From contig OZ025270.1 of assembly GCA_964019165.1 (NCBI GenBank), forward strand, positions 18,637,690-18,701,689: a DNA stretch of 64,000 bases, read 5' to 3'. The notes under the pieces are model-generated. The model ran no database searches. It saw nothing but the letters and a program-made list of their open reading frames with translations, and was not told the DNA's origin. Below, piece by piece: positions 42,640-54,756 of the stretch (position 1 is its first letter; every line of letters starts with the position of its first letter). The position numbers and the translations under genes were made by a program. Source of the DNA: Mastigias papua (Eukaryota > Cnidaria > Scyphozoa > Rhizostomeae > Mastigiidae).

Positions 42640-45600
42640 CCAATACTGAGTATAGAGCATAGGATGAAAGCTGTTGTTCCCCACGAGGAAGGTTATAGCT
42701 GCAATAATACTGCAGGAAGGATGAAAGTAGCTAGGGCTACAGTGCAGCATATAGTTAAGCAGTACAAAGAAACAGGATCAGTCAAAGATTGGGACGGCAG
42801 AGGCAGGAAAAAAAGACAACAAGAAGGGAGGACAGAATTTTGATCAGGGCTGCATTATAAGGTAGAAGACAGACATCGTCTGTAAGTAGTAGAATAGTAA
42901 GGAGAATGCTCTTGAACTGTTGTCTAAGGTATTGTAGGGCAATAAAGAAGCCATTATTGACAAAAAGAAAGGAAGAAGATGCTTCATTATGCATTAGCAC
43001 ACAGAGAATTCAACTGGGCTAAAGTTATGTTCAGTGATGAGAGCAGGTTATGCTTGATAGGTGACAGACCGATATCAATAAGAAGCCGAAAAGGAGAGGA
43101 ATACCTTCCTGAATGTCTGAACTCAACTGGTAAGCATGGTTGTGGTGGTATCAGGGTCTGCGATTGCATTACAAACAATGGGGCTGGCCGTTTGTATAAA
43201 ATCAATGTAACTCAGGGTTCATACGGTCTGGAAAGTCAGGGAGAAAAGTATCAAAATTAGGGTAGGACAGGGAAAGTCAGGGAAAGTCCGAGAAAGTCAG
43301 GGAACTTTTTTCTATAGAGCCAAAGGTCAGGGAAAGTCAGGGAAAAATTTTGAACATATTCTGCGGCGAGTTTTCATAAGCTCTGTTCTGCCAGCATGTT
43401 GTTGTAGGCCAACAAAATCTCGCTCAAAATCAGCGAACCAATGTCTATTTCGAGTTTGTTGATTTGAAGATTGATTTGTACATGTTCTATGGGCTACCTG
43501 TACTTTAGCAGTGAAGTACAGGTTTTAAATAGCTGATCAAATAGGCCCATGAAGTCGAAGCCTGTAAACAATGGCGGATGTGAATACGAGAGGTTGTCAA
43601 AGAGATTTCACATCAGTGAAGTCAGGAAGGAATGCATTGATCTCAAACTTTGCCTTACAAGACATTCTCTCCTCCTGTATAAGTGTTGGCATACCCTACT
43701 TGGGGCTCGTAGCTTCACTCTTGCGCTGTGTTCTATGTCCTTAGCCTTCAAAGCAAGCAAAGGCCTATTGCTAATAGTATTAGTATAGCATTAGTTGTGT
43801 ATTGAAAACTGCTTGGCATGGTATCTGTTTCTTATTCAATGTTTGATCATATGATTTACAGCTATAAATTTTGCTATAAAAACTATAAATGAAATTAGTT
43901 AATGAAAAATCTGAAGACATTGCATACTTTTCACTGTGAAGCAAGTTTTAGACAAAATACTTTGGTCTACAAGTAAAACCTATTAAAAAAATCATGCTGA
44001 TCGCAGCTGTTTTATTCAATTCTGTACACTTAGAAATGTTACTTTGATATGAAGTTGCGTAAAGAAGCCATCGCCTTTTAAATAACATTGTTGGTCATTT
44101 TCCAACCCCCTTCCCCCATATACACTCCTTTCACTTAGAAGAACCAGTAAAATTGAGGTTCAAGCTGGCTGTTCTGAATTTGTCCTAAATTTTGAGACAG
44201 AATTGTTCATAATTTGTTATACCAGGTTTGTTGTATCAATTATACCAGGTCAAGTTGTTTGGAAAATCAAATGCAAAATTTGATTGGCATGGGTGCATTT
44301 TCCAGCGTTTTATAGAGTTTGCTAATGGATTTTTTCTTGTAGCAAACCCCCAGCCCCGATTTTCCTCTGCTGTGCTTATTTATCAGCACAACTACTTGCC
44401 AGCTAGGCAGCTTCCACTACGGCTCTGCATTGTTGATTCTACGCTCAATTGATCATGTTGTTTGTAAATGCTAATTACGATGACATCGAAGAACCACCGG
44501 GTTCCCCAAGACCTCCTGGAAATCATCTTGGAAAATCTTGCAAAACTCATGGGATTTCACTGCAAAATTTTGGTCGCCACCTTGAAGAAATCAATGTTTT
44601 TCCGCAGATTGTAAACATGATACGCTTTTAGATGTGTGCAGAAGCAATGCAACATGTTGTGGTATGAAATAAAGTTTGAGAAATAGGCAGAATGAGAAAG
44701 ATACAGCAACATCAAAATATGGATTCTAGCATACCGAAATTTCTCGCATGCACTCCAAATTTGGACAGAATTAACTATTTGTTCTCTATATGAAACTTTC
44801 TTGGTGATGACTATGAAGATTTTATTGTCTATTGATGACCAACTGCTCTTCATATGATATCATAAATTTTGTTGACAAAACTACTAGCAGCACACCACCT
44901 ATCTTATATATTTATACAGTTGCTTTGTTTTAAGTTTTAAAAAGCTCATTTTACGTAGGATGCCTAGTATTATTTGAAATTTGCAATTGTCCAGTCTATA
45001 TGCTTACGATAGTATTTTCTGGACATCTAGTATGTCCCTTTTACATTCGTATTTCTGCAAATCATGGGATATCTGATGTGAGATGAACTTTACTTATCTT
45101 GATCTAACTATATTAAATAGTAAGCATCATATACAGTTGGGACTAGTTGACTCAGTGTCCTTTCCCGCTGTACATGGTGCTAACAAAGCACATAGTAGTT
45201 TTTTACTTTCATTTTTATATAATATGAACCGATACGCTATCCTTTTCCCACGTTCTTTACACCCCTCTTCTTCAGATGAGAATGAAATGAGTTGCTACTT
45301 AATAGTATACAGAAAAAGAACTACTTGCAGGTTGGCCTTAGACCCTCAGCTTTTTAGCATGTTTTGGCAAGAACATACAAGTTATATCTAGTCGATGTCA
45401 AGTGGAATAAGTCCTATTTGAGGTTCGAATCCAGCAAAATCTGTGTTTTGGTAACACTTCTTGTATGCATGTAAGACTGTCGAAAGTATTGTTCTTGTTT
45501 GGTACTAACTTTATAGGGTCAGGGAAAATATGGTCTTTCCGCACCCTGGGTCAGGGAAAAAAGTATCATTTTCTACCCAGAAAGTCAGGGAAAGTCAGGG

Positions 45601-46013
45601 AGTTACTTTCTTGGAAGCGCGTATGAACCCTGTAACTGTCAATGTGGAACATTATTTAAAATACTGTGTCATATCATCCCTAACACATTATTTTGGTGAT
45701 AATGAAGCAATGTTCCAACAAGACAATGCTCCCTGCTACACTACTGGGATCGTTAAGTCTTGGATGAGAAGAAATAGTGTCAGAGTTTTGAGTTGGCCTG
45801 GTATTAGTCCTAATATGAACCCAATAGAGCATGCATGGGACAATATTGCTAAGAACAGTGAATGGCAGGTGTTTAAAAATAATGTCGAACTATTTGAGAT
45901 AGTACAAGAAGAATGGAAGAGCATTCCAATTGACTACATACGAAAACTATATCAAAGAATAGGACGAAGAATGGATGCTGCGATAAAGGCAAAAGGAGGC
46001 ACCGTAAGATATT
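42640..46013 (+). pseudogene. Tc1-like transposase (DD34E), interrupted
   Basis: The first part, 42640-43207, is broken by stops and shifts but shows the paired-like DNA-binding region (TVQHIVKQYKETGSVKDWDGRGR). It continues to FNWAKVMFSDESRLCL (first catalytic Asp) and RKGEEYLPECLNSTGKHG. The hAT-like insert follows at codons for KINVT. The second part, 45638-46013, has AMFQQDNAPCYTT (second Asp) and ISPNMNPIEHAWD (Glu). There are 34 residues between the last two acids, hence DD34E. It ends KAKGGTVRY. Cut-and-paste activity at TA sites is the family function; here it is lost. Confidence 0.88.
43213..45632. mobile_element. hAT-like non-autonomous element with subterminal GTCAGGGAAA repeats
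   Basis: The termini are CAGGGTTCATACG and its exact complement CGTATGAACCCTG. They are flanked by TAACT at 43208-43212 and 45633-45637, a 5-bp duplication within Tc1 transposase codons. CAGGG ends suit the hAT group, where 8 bp is the usual duplication. GTCAGGGAAAGTCAGGGAA units occur near both ends in the same orientation (43237-43350 and 45516-45600). The interior holds only short frames without domains (for example 43549-43788, 45083-45391). No transposase was recognised. Confidence 0.72.
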
Positions 46014-46223
46014 GAAAAATACATCTTATGTAAAAATGCGTTTTAAAATCTGTATGAACTGTTGAATGGTATTAATCTGCTGTTTTTAGCATCTGTAATC
46101 ATTCAGTGAATGTCTTTCTTCAGAACGTGGTCAATGACTTTTAGAAACTCCGACCTGCACATAGAAAAGTACCAAAACACCCTTTCCATTAGAGGTGGCC
46201 GGTCAATTTTGGCCAGTAGTGTA

Positions 46224-48511
46224 CGTAACAAAGTAGTGTTACCCTCCCTCTCCCTCTCCCTGCTTCTTTCATTTTTCTCTTATCAATCGTGTTAACATAC
46301 AAAATCCATTGTCAGTCAGCTACCTTTCCAATAAGCCTTGATAAAGCACGAGTTTTTGCAATAAAGTCTCTTTTCTACTTAATCGCACATTGTAAATGCT
46401 AGAAGCTTTGTTGAAAAGAACGCAAACACATGGTGATAGATAGTAACATTATTTTCAAAATCCCCCCTCTTTGTCTAGTTCCCTTCTTAGAGCTGTTACA
46501 GTGTATAATAAAGTTAAGTAACGGCATAGTCTGCAGCTACATTCATTTCCAGCCAAACGTTTGATGCTTTTTTGCAAGCCAGCCGTTTTGGCACATTTTT
46601 GACACTTTCATTGAAGGTGTTTCAGAGGAAACACCCCCTAAAAGAGAATAACTCTTGACCGAAGCTCTTTGTATTCGTTTTATGGTTGTTTGCAAAGAGC
46701 TTTCATTTATAGAGTATAATTTACTGGCTTCTTTTCATTAAGTCTCAGTGACATAATGTCCGCAAGTCATTACGTAGCAACAAGTTAGTTGAAACAGTTT
46801 TTCGTCGGACTTATTGAATGCTCCTACCTTGAACACCTTCGATAAACGTATTAGTCTTCTATGAGAACAGTAATGGTTAGTTGCATGGCTTCACAGTTTT
46901 GAGCTTTCCATAAGAGGTTTTAGCTTACAATTACACAAGTGGTTCTATAGCAACAGAGCACTATACTTGTATGAGATTGTTGGGACTGTTTACTGACATT
47001 GTATTTCTGACTTTTCCCATTTATTGTACTTTGTGTCAGGTTTGAAACCTTTGCGAAAATAAGCACTAATACACGTGTCATAATGAGTGACAGTTTCTTG
47101 ATCAATAGATGTATTGTCATTTGTTTGAAGTTCCATTGTTTTGAATTTTCCATCAAGAAGGAGTAAAGCTAAAACTACTAAGGGCGGATAGCTAAGGAGG
47201 GACACCATTCGCCATTCACATTCTCAGTTATTATTGTAGTTTGATAAATATATATTGCTTTACTCATCCATAGGTCTCTAAATGTATGTTGGCATGAAAA
47301 GGGTATGACAGAGGGGATACCTGTAACAAGTATTTAGTTATGAAAAGCATCGCGTATATGAAATCATATTGTAAAATGGTCTTGCAGCAATATGCAATAG
47401 CATAACCGACGTAGGTTGGGATTAGGACAAATCCTAAATGCCCCCGAAGAAGTGTTAAAGAGGCAGAGTTTTTGCATTATTTGATTTGAGAAGTGATCAA
47501 ATGACTGAATAACCCAGTTAGCAGGTTACAGAATTGTTCTTGTCCGTTTGTCCCCTTGCTAATAAAAAGGATAGCTGAATCGGGCTATCTTCATGTTTCC
47601 TTTTTGGTTGAGTGAAACTTTTCTTTGGATGATAATGGAACACTTAAAGACAGGCTTATTCAAATCTACTGCTTGAGATCTAATAGTGTATAGTGTTTTT
47701 GTCAAGCCTTGCAATCTTCTTTACTTGATTTGACTAACATTTCTTCAAAATGAAGATGTACAGTTGGCACTTGAAAGAGAACAGAAAAGAACCTTGTACT
47801 TGATTGCGGTCAGTCAATGCTAGGAAGATGTGGATGCAAAAACATCTTTTTATTCAACAGCTCCTGAAGAATGTAGGGAAGGGATCTCAAATCCACTGTA
47901 AGCAATGTAAAGTTCTGATTGGCTACAGGTTACTTCAATATGTAGCGTCTATTTCCAAACCGCCTACCAAGAGCAACCGAAGTCTCCAGATAACCGAACA
48001 GCTTGTTGAAACTGTATTCCAAAACATTTTGCAAAATATTTTGAATGGAAGTTACTTGCATATGGTAATAAATTTTATGATTCCTAGATCCACATTATCA
48101 AATCATTCATGTCACGTATTTCTCCTTATGATTTAATTTTTGCCTAGATTTTGGAACAAATTAAATGTGAAAGGGCAAAGCAGCATTTTATTGCTAAGGG
48201 CCCTGAACCGTTCGTCACGCCACTGACTGGCAATATAGTATAAGTTTGGAATGATTAGGAGCAATGATGCTTGACTCATAGGAAAATAGGAATGCTGGGA
48301 AATGATTCAACTGCTCCTCTAGCTCATACAATACTGTGGATAGACAGTGTAAATAAAGGGTGAATCGTTTTGGATGAATTCTCCAAGATGTGTTTACATA
48401 TGAGGCATTTTACGAGAAACTGCAAACAAATAGAAATTCATAGATTTCACGACCACATTTGTTATCTACTACGGAGTACATATGGAGTCCTGAACACACG
48501 AATGTGTAAGG
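46224..48511. other. Unassigned region
   Basis: No supported gene. The frames at 46920-47208 (minus) and 47804-48136 (plus) lack recognisable domains, and nothing else was identified. Confidence 0.5.
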
Positions 48512-48767
48512 TAGACCTGGGCACTGACTGGCCCGTAGGCCGCATGTGGCCCTCTGATTGACTCATGAGTGGCCTGTGACAGGAAGCATAAAAAACATAA
48601 ATTCAAGCTGCATTGTCTTTATTTTAAGACGTTGGTGTTTTACCAAGCTTCTTTAAAAAATACAGACAATGTTATGTAGAATGTTTATTCAGTCCATTTG
48701 GTTAGGCTCTCCTCAATATTTCTGCTTCTAATGTGGCCCTTTGGATAGAATAATTTCTTACCCCTGG
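48512..48767. mobile_element. Short hAT-type non-autonomous element (probable)
   Basis: The left part reads CCTGGGCACTGACTGGCCCG then GGCCGCATGTGGCCC. The right edge inverted reads CCAGGGGTAAGAAATT. CAGGGGT ends with an internal 'GGCCCG.GGCCGCATGTGGCCC' block are a familiar pattern of short hAT derivatives in animals. Ends and duplication are imperfect. Confidence 0.4.
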
Positions 48768-48770
48768 TTA

Positions 48771-49257
48771 AAGGCCTGTTTCAAATTTCGAAGTTCTCAT
48801 GTACCGAACTCAATTCAATTTAGCACGGCAACTGAGAGTGTTTAGTGGAACTCCCATATAAACCACGAGCTTAATTGCGCCGCTCCAATGTGAAACTAAA
48901 ATTCTAATGTGAAGCATTTCAAGTTTGTTGATAAAGATTGCTCCTCCGTACTTAAATTATATACCATATAAAAGTATTTGTCGTGTACGTCACGAATATG
49001 CCACAATATTTTCTGCATTCTGCATAGGAGGGAAATTATAATGAAAAAAGACTCATGCAAGTAGAAAGCATTAGGTTTGACACATGAAAAGTTCAACATT
49101 TGAAACCAAGCCTAGCTTTAGTCGTGCAGCTCGGGAAAAGGATGCCGTACTTAACTACATCTGCCGTGCCTAATTGATTCAAACATCGCCCTTCTCATGC
49201 ATTTAATTCTCAAGTTAGGTTATGGACATGAGATGTGCGACTTTTGAAACGGGCCTT
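48771..49257. mobile_element. MITE with long inverted repeats (GGCCYGTTTCAAA ends)
   Basis: The left edge is AAGGCCTGTTTCAAATTTCG…TCTCATGTACC. The right edge inverted is AAGGCCCGTTTCAAAAGTCG…TCTCATGTCC. Similarity continues inward for roughly 80 bp (TTAGCACGGCA versus TTAGGCACGGCA). TTA lies at both borders (48768-48770 and 49256-49258). It is about 487 bp long and non-coding. Elements with such ends are, to my recollection, abundant in cnidarian genomes. Confidence 0.65.
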
Positions 49258-51839
49258 ACTTCGCAGCATATTAGTTGATAGAAATACAACTCACAATGGG
49301 TTCTCAAAGTGCTTTTGCGTTCAGCAACTATCAAGACGGTGACAATGAGGCTTTGCCCCTCCTTGTGCTTTCCTCAGCCAATCATTGTTCGCCATCGACT
49401 TTTCCTCATTAATTTCTCAGCCAATCATTGTTTTGTGTCTAAGCACTTGAAATGAATTGGTTGACTAAACAATAGCATGATTTCGCAACCCTGACATTCA
49501 CTTGGAAGGGCATTTGAAGCGTGTCACCACCAGAGCGGAAGATTTTGATAGCATCTTGCAAAATCGATGCTTCGATCTGTAAGTTCGCTTTTATACTTTA
49601 CCCATGTTCTTTATTAGCTGTTGGAAACCTTCACAAGCGTGTTGAATAGCGAGCAGTATACAAATGTCCTCAATATGATCAAGGTCTGATATATGATCTG
49701 CCTAATCTTTGTTCAGTAGATTTCTCATTCACGGACTTATACAGTTTAGTATGTAGCCCAGAATCAAGCATCAGATAAATAGAAACGGCATATGATCCTC
49801 TTTTGCATCCAATGAACCTCTTTATGCATAAACCGTATTGACGTCCTATATAGCGACATTATATTTAGCTGCATGAGCTGCATGTAAATTAAAGGATAAT
49901 TGGCGCCAAAATCTTATGCTATTCAAAGCGAGATTTCTATTTTAATTTGTGCAAACGATTCTATAGCAACAAAGTAATATATCAGTAAAATATAACTGGA
50001 ATAGTTTGCTGGCATTTTGTTATTAACTTTTGGTTTTTGCGGCACTTAGTTACTTATTTCCATTTCTTTGAAGTTCCATTTTTTTTTATTTCACATGAAG
50101 CAAGAGCAAAGTTACAAATAACAAGAGGAATGAAATTTCACTTAGTTGTTCTATTCTAATGCATTATTGTTTGTCCTGTAATTACTAGTGGTGTGGTTTC
50201 ATGTCATTTGGTTTCATGTGATATCATATGCTTTAATGTGATTTCCAAGAGGCGACCGATAATTGAATTGAATTTGGTAGTTATAGAGAAATACATTCTA
50301 TTTTAAAGGTCGTTCTGGAGGTGTATGCTAGTATGAAAATGGCATGATAGAAAGGGTATGTTGAACAGGTAGTTAGTACTCAAAAGTATAGTACATATAA
50401 AGTAGAAGTTCTATTGGAAAATGGTCGTGCAGGAATATGGTGCAAAATAGAATGATTCGAATTATTGTGCATCGTGGAAAAATATCGTGCAGGAATTGAT
50501 GCTTGATTTATGTATAATAGTAAAAACGAAAGCGATACTGTAATTCTTGGGCAGCGGAGCCAGGAGGACTGAGGATCTCTTGCCCCTTCACTCATCCTAC
50601 TTAATGTAGTTATCTTAGTTTAACGTTTTGAATGTCCAAAAGTCAAAACTTTTAAAGCATAATCAGATAACAAGAATGAATTATAAAATTAGCAAGACAA
50701 GTACATACAGATCAGCGGCGTTAAGCAAGTCAATAGCCAAGTGCCCTTGAAATGAACGATCTAGTTTTACAACCTGTGGAGGAAGGCGATACTTACCAAT
50801 AAGGGATGTTTAAACTGTGCTTATTGTTTTTAAACTGCTGTAATGTCTTCATACGTCTATTATTGCAAATCTGAGAAGAAATTACATTACGAACAGTTGA
50901 TTTTTACTGGTGAAAATTTGGCTTTTTTCATCAGTGAAGAGGAGAGATTTTCAGGAGAAATATTTGATAGAAACAATTCGAATCATCTCAAAAACTGCAC
51001 CCTGCCACAAGTTAAATTATTCTCTGGATTACTCTGTATGATATGGGGCATGCGTTGACTTTGGTCAGACTTCTAGAACAGCATGCGGATAATTCACGAC
51101 TTCGCTCCACTTCCCATTGATCAAGTACTGCATATCCTCCGTTACATGTTGAATATCACAAGACTACAAAGAAGACAACGTAGAGTTTCCTCAGAATACT
51201 CCCCTCTGGAAATGAAGGGAGCAGTGTTTGAGGGCACAGATAGGGTAAATAAAGTGGAGAGGCACTAAGGCGTGGTGTGCTCTCAGCAAAGTTGAATGTG
51301 CCATGACCTTATATTCTATTTCATTGTCTTGTGGTATTCAGCATGTCATATAGACTACGCAATATTGTTCTTTGATCAAGTGGAGGTCAGAGCAAAGTCA
51401 TGATTTATTCGCATGTTCTAGGAAAATTTGTGAGCCTTTTTTGTATTTTTGACTGGGGATGAGACTACTTTGAAAGTAAGGATTTTCTTATCGAATGCAC
51501 ATTGGTTATTAGAACCGTAATATCTTAATGAGAAACGAAAAATTACAGTCTGTAACTTGTAAACTTGGAGGGGGGAGTTACTGTCTTGAATATTTACCAA
51601 ACAACTAGAGTATTTCTGAGCCCTTGCCATCAATTCATTTAATTATGATTTCTTATTTGATAATCAGCGCAGATGATTATTCGCAAACACACAAGCATGA
51701 TTATACTACCCACTCTGTACTAGAGAAAATTTTTAGCTTGAGAATATCCTAAAAGTCCTTAAAAATTTACCCATATTCCTAAAAAGTCCCAAATGTTGGC
51801 AGAAATATATCCTAAATTCCTAAATAAAAAATGAAAATG
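49258..51839. other. Unassigned region
   Basis: No gene or element was recognised. The last 110 bp (51730-51840) contain several TCCTAAA(A)/AGTCC units in direct orientation, a degenerate short repeat. Open frames (for example 50843-51058) lack domains. Confidence 0.45.
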
Positions 51840-52564
51840 AACACTGGGAGGCCTGCATTATTGATTGGAATATCGAAGATTTAAAAGAAATTTATATTAG
51901 AATTCACATGATCATGAGTATGAATAGCAGTTTTCATCCTAACAGCGACGTTGATAGACTGTATATTCCAAGGTACCAAGGTGGAAGGGGCCTGAAGTCG
52001 GTACAGACCCTCTATGAATGTAGAATAGCTTCGCTGTACAGTCATCTCGAAATGCATAAGGACAGAAACGCTGCAATGAACTATATCCACCAACAAGAAA
52101 TAGACCATTCAATGCGTGCAGGAAGAGAACTAATAAGTAATAATAGCATCACCTTAACTCCTGACGAGAAACCTAGAGTAACTGGGAGAAAATTACTGCG
52201 ACAAATTTAGGAAAAAAGTTCTATCAGCTATAGACAAAAAGTCATGCATGGATATTTCCAAAAAATGATCGACAGAGATGAAAGCATTGATAAACAACAT
52301 AGCCAACAGTGGCTGCAGGACAAGTATCTAACATCAAATTTTGCAGCATACGCATGTGCCATACAAGTGCAAGAAATACCAACAAAATACTTGATTAACG
52401 AGAGACAATGAGATTCTAGTTTATCGCCTAGTGTAAATAACCGGTGCTGCCTCCGCAAGTCAGATATTGAAGACATCACACAAGTTATTAGCTCTTGTCC
52501 AATAATGTCAAGTCGCTGCTACCTGCCCATGCGCCACGATCCAGTCGCCAAAGCCGTTTTCAAG

Positions 52565-52905
52565 CCAAAGCCTTTTTGTCACAGCTTTTAAAGTAATAAT
52601 TAATTTAGATAAGTCGGTAATAAACAGTATCTAATTTGACAAGGATAGCTGTATGATTAATAATAAGGATGATTACTTTTATTACTATTAGTTTACCTTT
52701 TTAACACATGGACATTAAATAGACTTTACAAAATGATTCTAAGCCTTCTTACTTTTATTTGGAAATAATTACAGTCCTCAGTCCTCTTTTTTAGGAAGTT
52801 TTAGTTTTTAGCCGCAGGTCCACATCTGCACTTAGTGTGGCCTAATTTAGATGACCTGCGTAATCAAATAAATAATGTATGTATGCATGCATGTATGTAT
52901 TCGAA
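52565..52905 (+). mobile_element. Insert with (GTAT/GCAT)n end inside the R4-like relic
   Basis: Between the knuckle (…KAVF) and the next coding block (KKHVDEG…) lie about 340 bp of AT-rich non-coding DNA. They end GTAATCAAATAAATAATGTATGTATGCATGCATGTATGTAT in segments. The tetramer tail suggests a 5'-truncated 3' UTR of another tetramer-ended element. A nearby inverted pair, CCGCAGGTC/GACCTGCG, lies at 52813 and 52853. Confidence 0.45.
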
Positions 52906-53099
52906 GAAACATGTAGACGAAGGGGTGCAGTTTCCAGATGAGTACGAATTTATCGAGAAACATGGTGACTATGAATATTGGTGGAACGTTCCCGATCAGA
53001 ACTTCAACAAAATTGGCTCATAATAAGCCTGATGTACTCATAATGGAACAAAGCAGAAAAAACCTATGCAGTTGTTGATATCAGCTATCCTGCCCATAT

Positions 53100-53640
53100 A
53101 TTTCATATTTCATATTTCAATTTTTTATACACTAAGACCCTTCAGCAATGCTAAGAACTTAAATTTACAAACAAAGTTATCTACACTAATTAGAAATATA
53201 ACAAAAAAATAAGTTAAAAATCTTATTCAGAATAGAGCTGTTCTTCCAGGGGTCGTGTTTTAATTTTTCAAGTCTTGCTCTTCATATAAATTTTGAGTTG
53301 CCTTTTAAAGGTATTTATTGTTGGCAACTCCCGTATATAAAAAGGCGTATTATTCCAGTCCTTAAGAGCTGAGTAATGAAAGCTTTTTTTGTAGTGCTCA
53401 GTCCTATGCTTAGGGATGTGGAGACCTTGGCTATTTCTCGTATTGTAAGATGAGATATTAGCCCTTGGTTTGTATTTACCAAGGAGGCTGCCTGGGCAGA
53501 GTTTGTGCACGATTTTATAGGTCATAATATTCCTGTCAAAACAAATTATGTTTTCTACACTCATCCCAGGACATGACCAAGTATCTTTAATTTTGGCACT
53601 CTTGATTATTTCGAGGGCCCGAGTTTGGAGTCTATATGGG
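53100..53640 (-). mobile_element. 5'-truncated LINE (CR1/L2-type) inserted in the R4-like relic
   Basis: On the minus strand it encodes the RT C-terminal region LPYRLQTRALEIIKSAKIKD … YNTRNSQGLHIPKHRTEHYKKSF … ALKDWNNTPFYIRELPTI … FKRQLKIYMKS, with the stop at 53268. The 3' UTR ends in TTTCATA repeats on plus (53102-53121), a short tandem tail. The R4-like frame resumes on the right side, showing the insertion is nested. Confidence 0.75.
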
Positions 53641-54065
53641 AGGACCCGATGTGAATATAACGAAGAAAACAAAAGAAAAACTTGATGATTATCCAGCCCT
53701 ATTACGAAATTTGCAAATGTTATATTAAAACTACAAATTTGAAATGATCCCTTTAATAGTCGGTGCACTGGGCTACGTCCCTAAGGAATTGAAATCCAAC
53801 CTGGAAAAATTGAACTTCAATGAGAAAGGAGTAAAAATCATTGCAAGAAAATTGCAGACTATATCGGTCTCAGGAACTGTGAAAATCATGAAACCTTTTG
53901 TGGGATTCAATATGTAAATGGAGTCTAGAACTGATGGATGTTTCTTATCCTCTGTAGCTTTACTTTTTAATTTTTTAAAATTTTTTTGCTCGGTCCTTGT
54001 TCATTGTTTAGGACCGTACTGTTTTACTGTACATACTATTGTAATAATTGAATATATTGAATGAA

Positions 54066-54097
54066 ACATACGTACATACATACATACATACATACAT
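54066..54097 (+). repeat. (CATA)n tract at the 3' end of the second R4-like lineage
   Basis: About 7-8 tetramers (ACATACGTACATACATACAT…) directly after TTGAATATATTGAATGAA, the end of the 3' UTR. Confidence 0.85.
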
Positions 54098-54756
54098 GCA
54101 TTCGTTATTTTTCGATGCAGGTTAACAATGTGTCAGCCTCAAATTGACTGATGTGAACCTGCAAAGTAAAGTTTTAAAAAGAAAATTAATAGTACTATTT
54201 ATAAGCTAAAAATGTTTACTATTGAGAATAATTGAATCTAGTCCCTATAGCTACAAATATATAAAGATTTGAAGATCTTTATTTTTGATTGCTACTGTTC
54301 CTTTTTAAAAAAGTTATTTTTTCAATGCCATCCCATCCCTTGGACAGGAACCCTTTGAAGGCTTCTCTGCTTCTGGCATTCTCTACATCTGTTGTTCCTC
54401 TGTAGTTCAGTGTGTTCCTTTCGCTTCTTTTTTCAATCTCCTAATTGTGAAACTGCAGACCTCTTCTTTTTCTGACTTTCGTTTCAACCATGTCTCTTAG
54501 TCTGTGACCCTCTGGTTCCTTAACTAGTTTATGCCTCTCGGTGACAACCTTTCTTTTATATAATCGATTCTATTCTAGTCTACTCTGCAGTACGTCAGTA
54601 TCGTGTATCGTAATGCGTATTTTCCTCAATATCCTTGTTGCTTTTACATGCTAAGTTTCAATCTTTTCCGTCAAGTTTTTTGTTGATACCCCCCCCCCAT
54701 ATCAGTAAGCCTTAAGTTATATTTATCTGAAGAAAACTAGGTCATGATCGGTACAG
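54098..54756. other. Unassigned spacer before the satellite array
   Basis: AT-rich sequence without a supported gene. It contains a C run at 54689-54697. Confidence 0.45.

Larger units (their letters stand above)
42090..46223 (+). mobile_element. Tc1-type DNA transposon, dead, split by a hAT-like insert
   Basis: The left end reads TAAACTACTGG…TTGGCCACCT (42090-42120). The right end, inverted, reads TACACTACTGG…CGGCCACCT (46193-46223), with TA dinucleotides at both edges. Removing the 2420-bp insert leaves about 1.7 kb, normal for Tc1. The transposase is a pseudogene. Confidence 0.85.
51845..53917 (+). pseudogene. R4-like RT thumb/RLE endonuclease relic
   Basis: Segments in order are as follows. 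51845-52210 has DWNIEDLKEIYIRIH then [17 protein letters not shown], the thumb motif shared with E1-E5. 52230-52560 has the knuckle remnant around CCLRKSDIEDITQVISSC and LPMRHDPVAKAVF. 52905-53097 has GDYEYWWNVPDQNF followed by KPDVLIMEQ and a frameshifted VVDISYPA, the endonuclease PD…D core. After the LINE insert, 53645-53917 has FEMIPLIVGALGYVPKELKS and ends KIMKPFVGFNM. There are stops at 52208 and 53020 and others. Confidence 0.78.
51840..54097 (+). mobile_element. R4-like retrotransposon of a second lineage, decayed, (CATA)n-ended
   Basis: It is 5'-truncated in the RT thumb and runs through the zinc knuckle and endonuclease to a stop near 53917. A 3' UTR then ends in (CATA)n at 54066-54097. 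Two insertions split it (about 52565-52900 and 53100-53640). The protein wording differs clearly from E1-E5, and the terminal microsatellite is CATA instead of TAA. Confidence 0.75.

Noticed and set aside
42979..43260. Separate 93-codon gene
   Set aside because: It is the middle of the Tc1 transposase running into the hAT-like insert.
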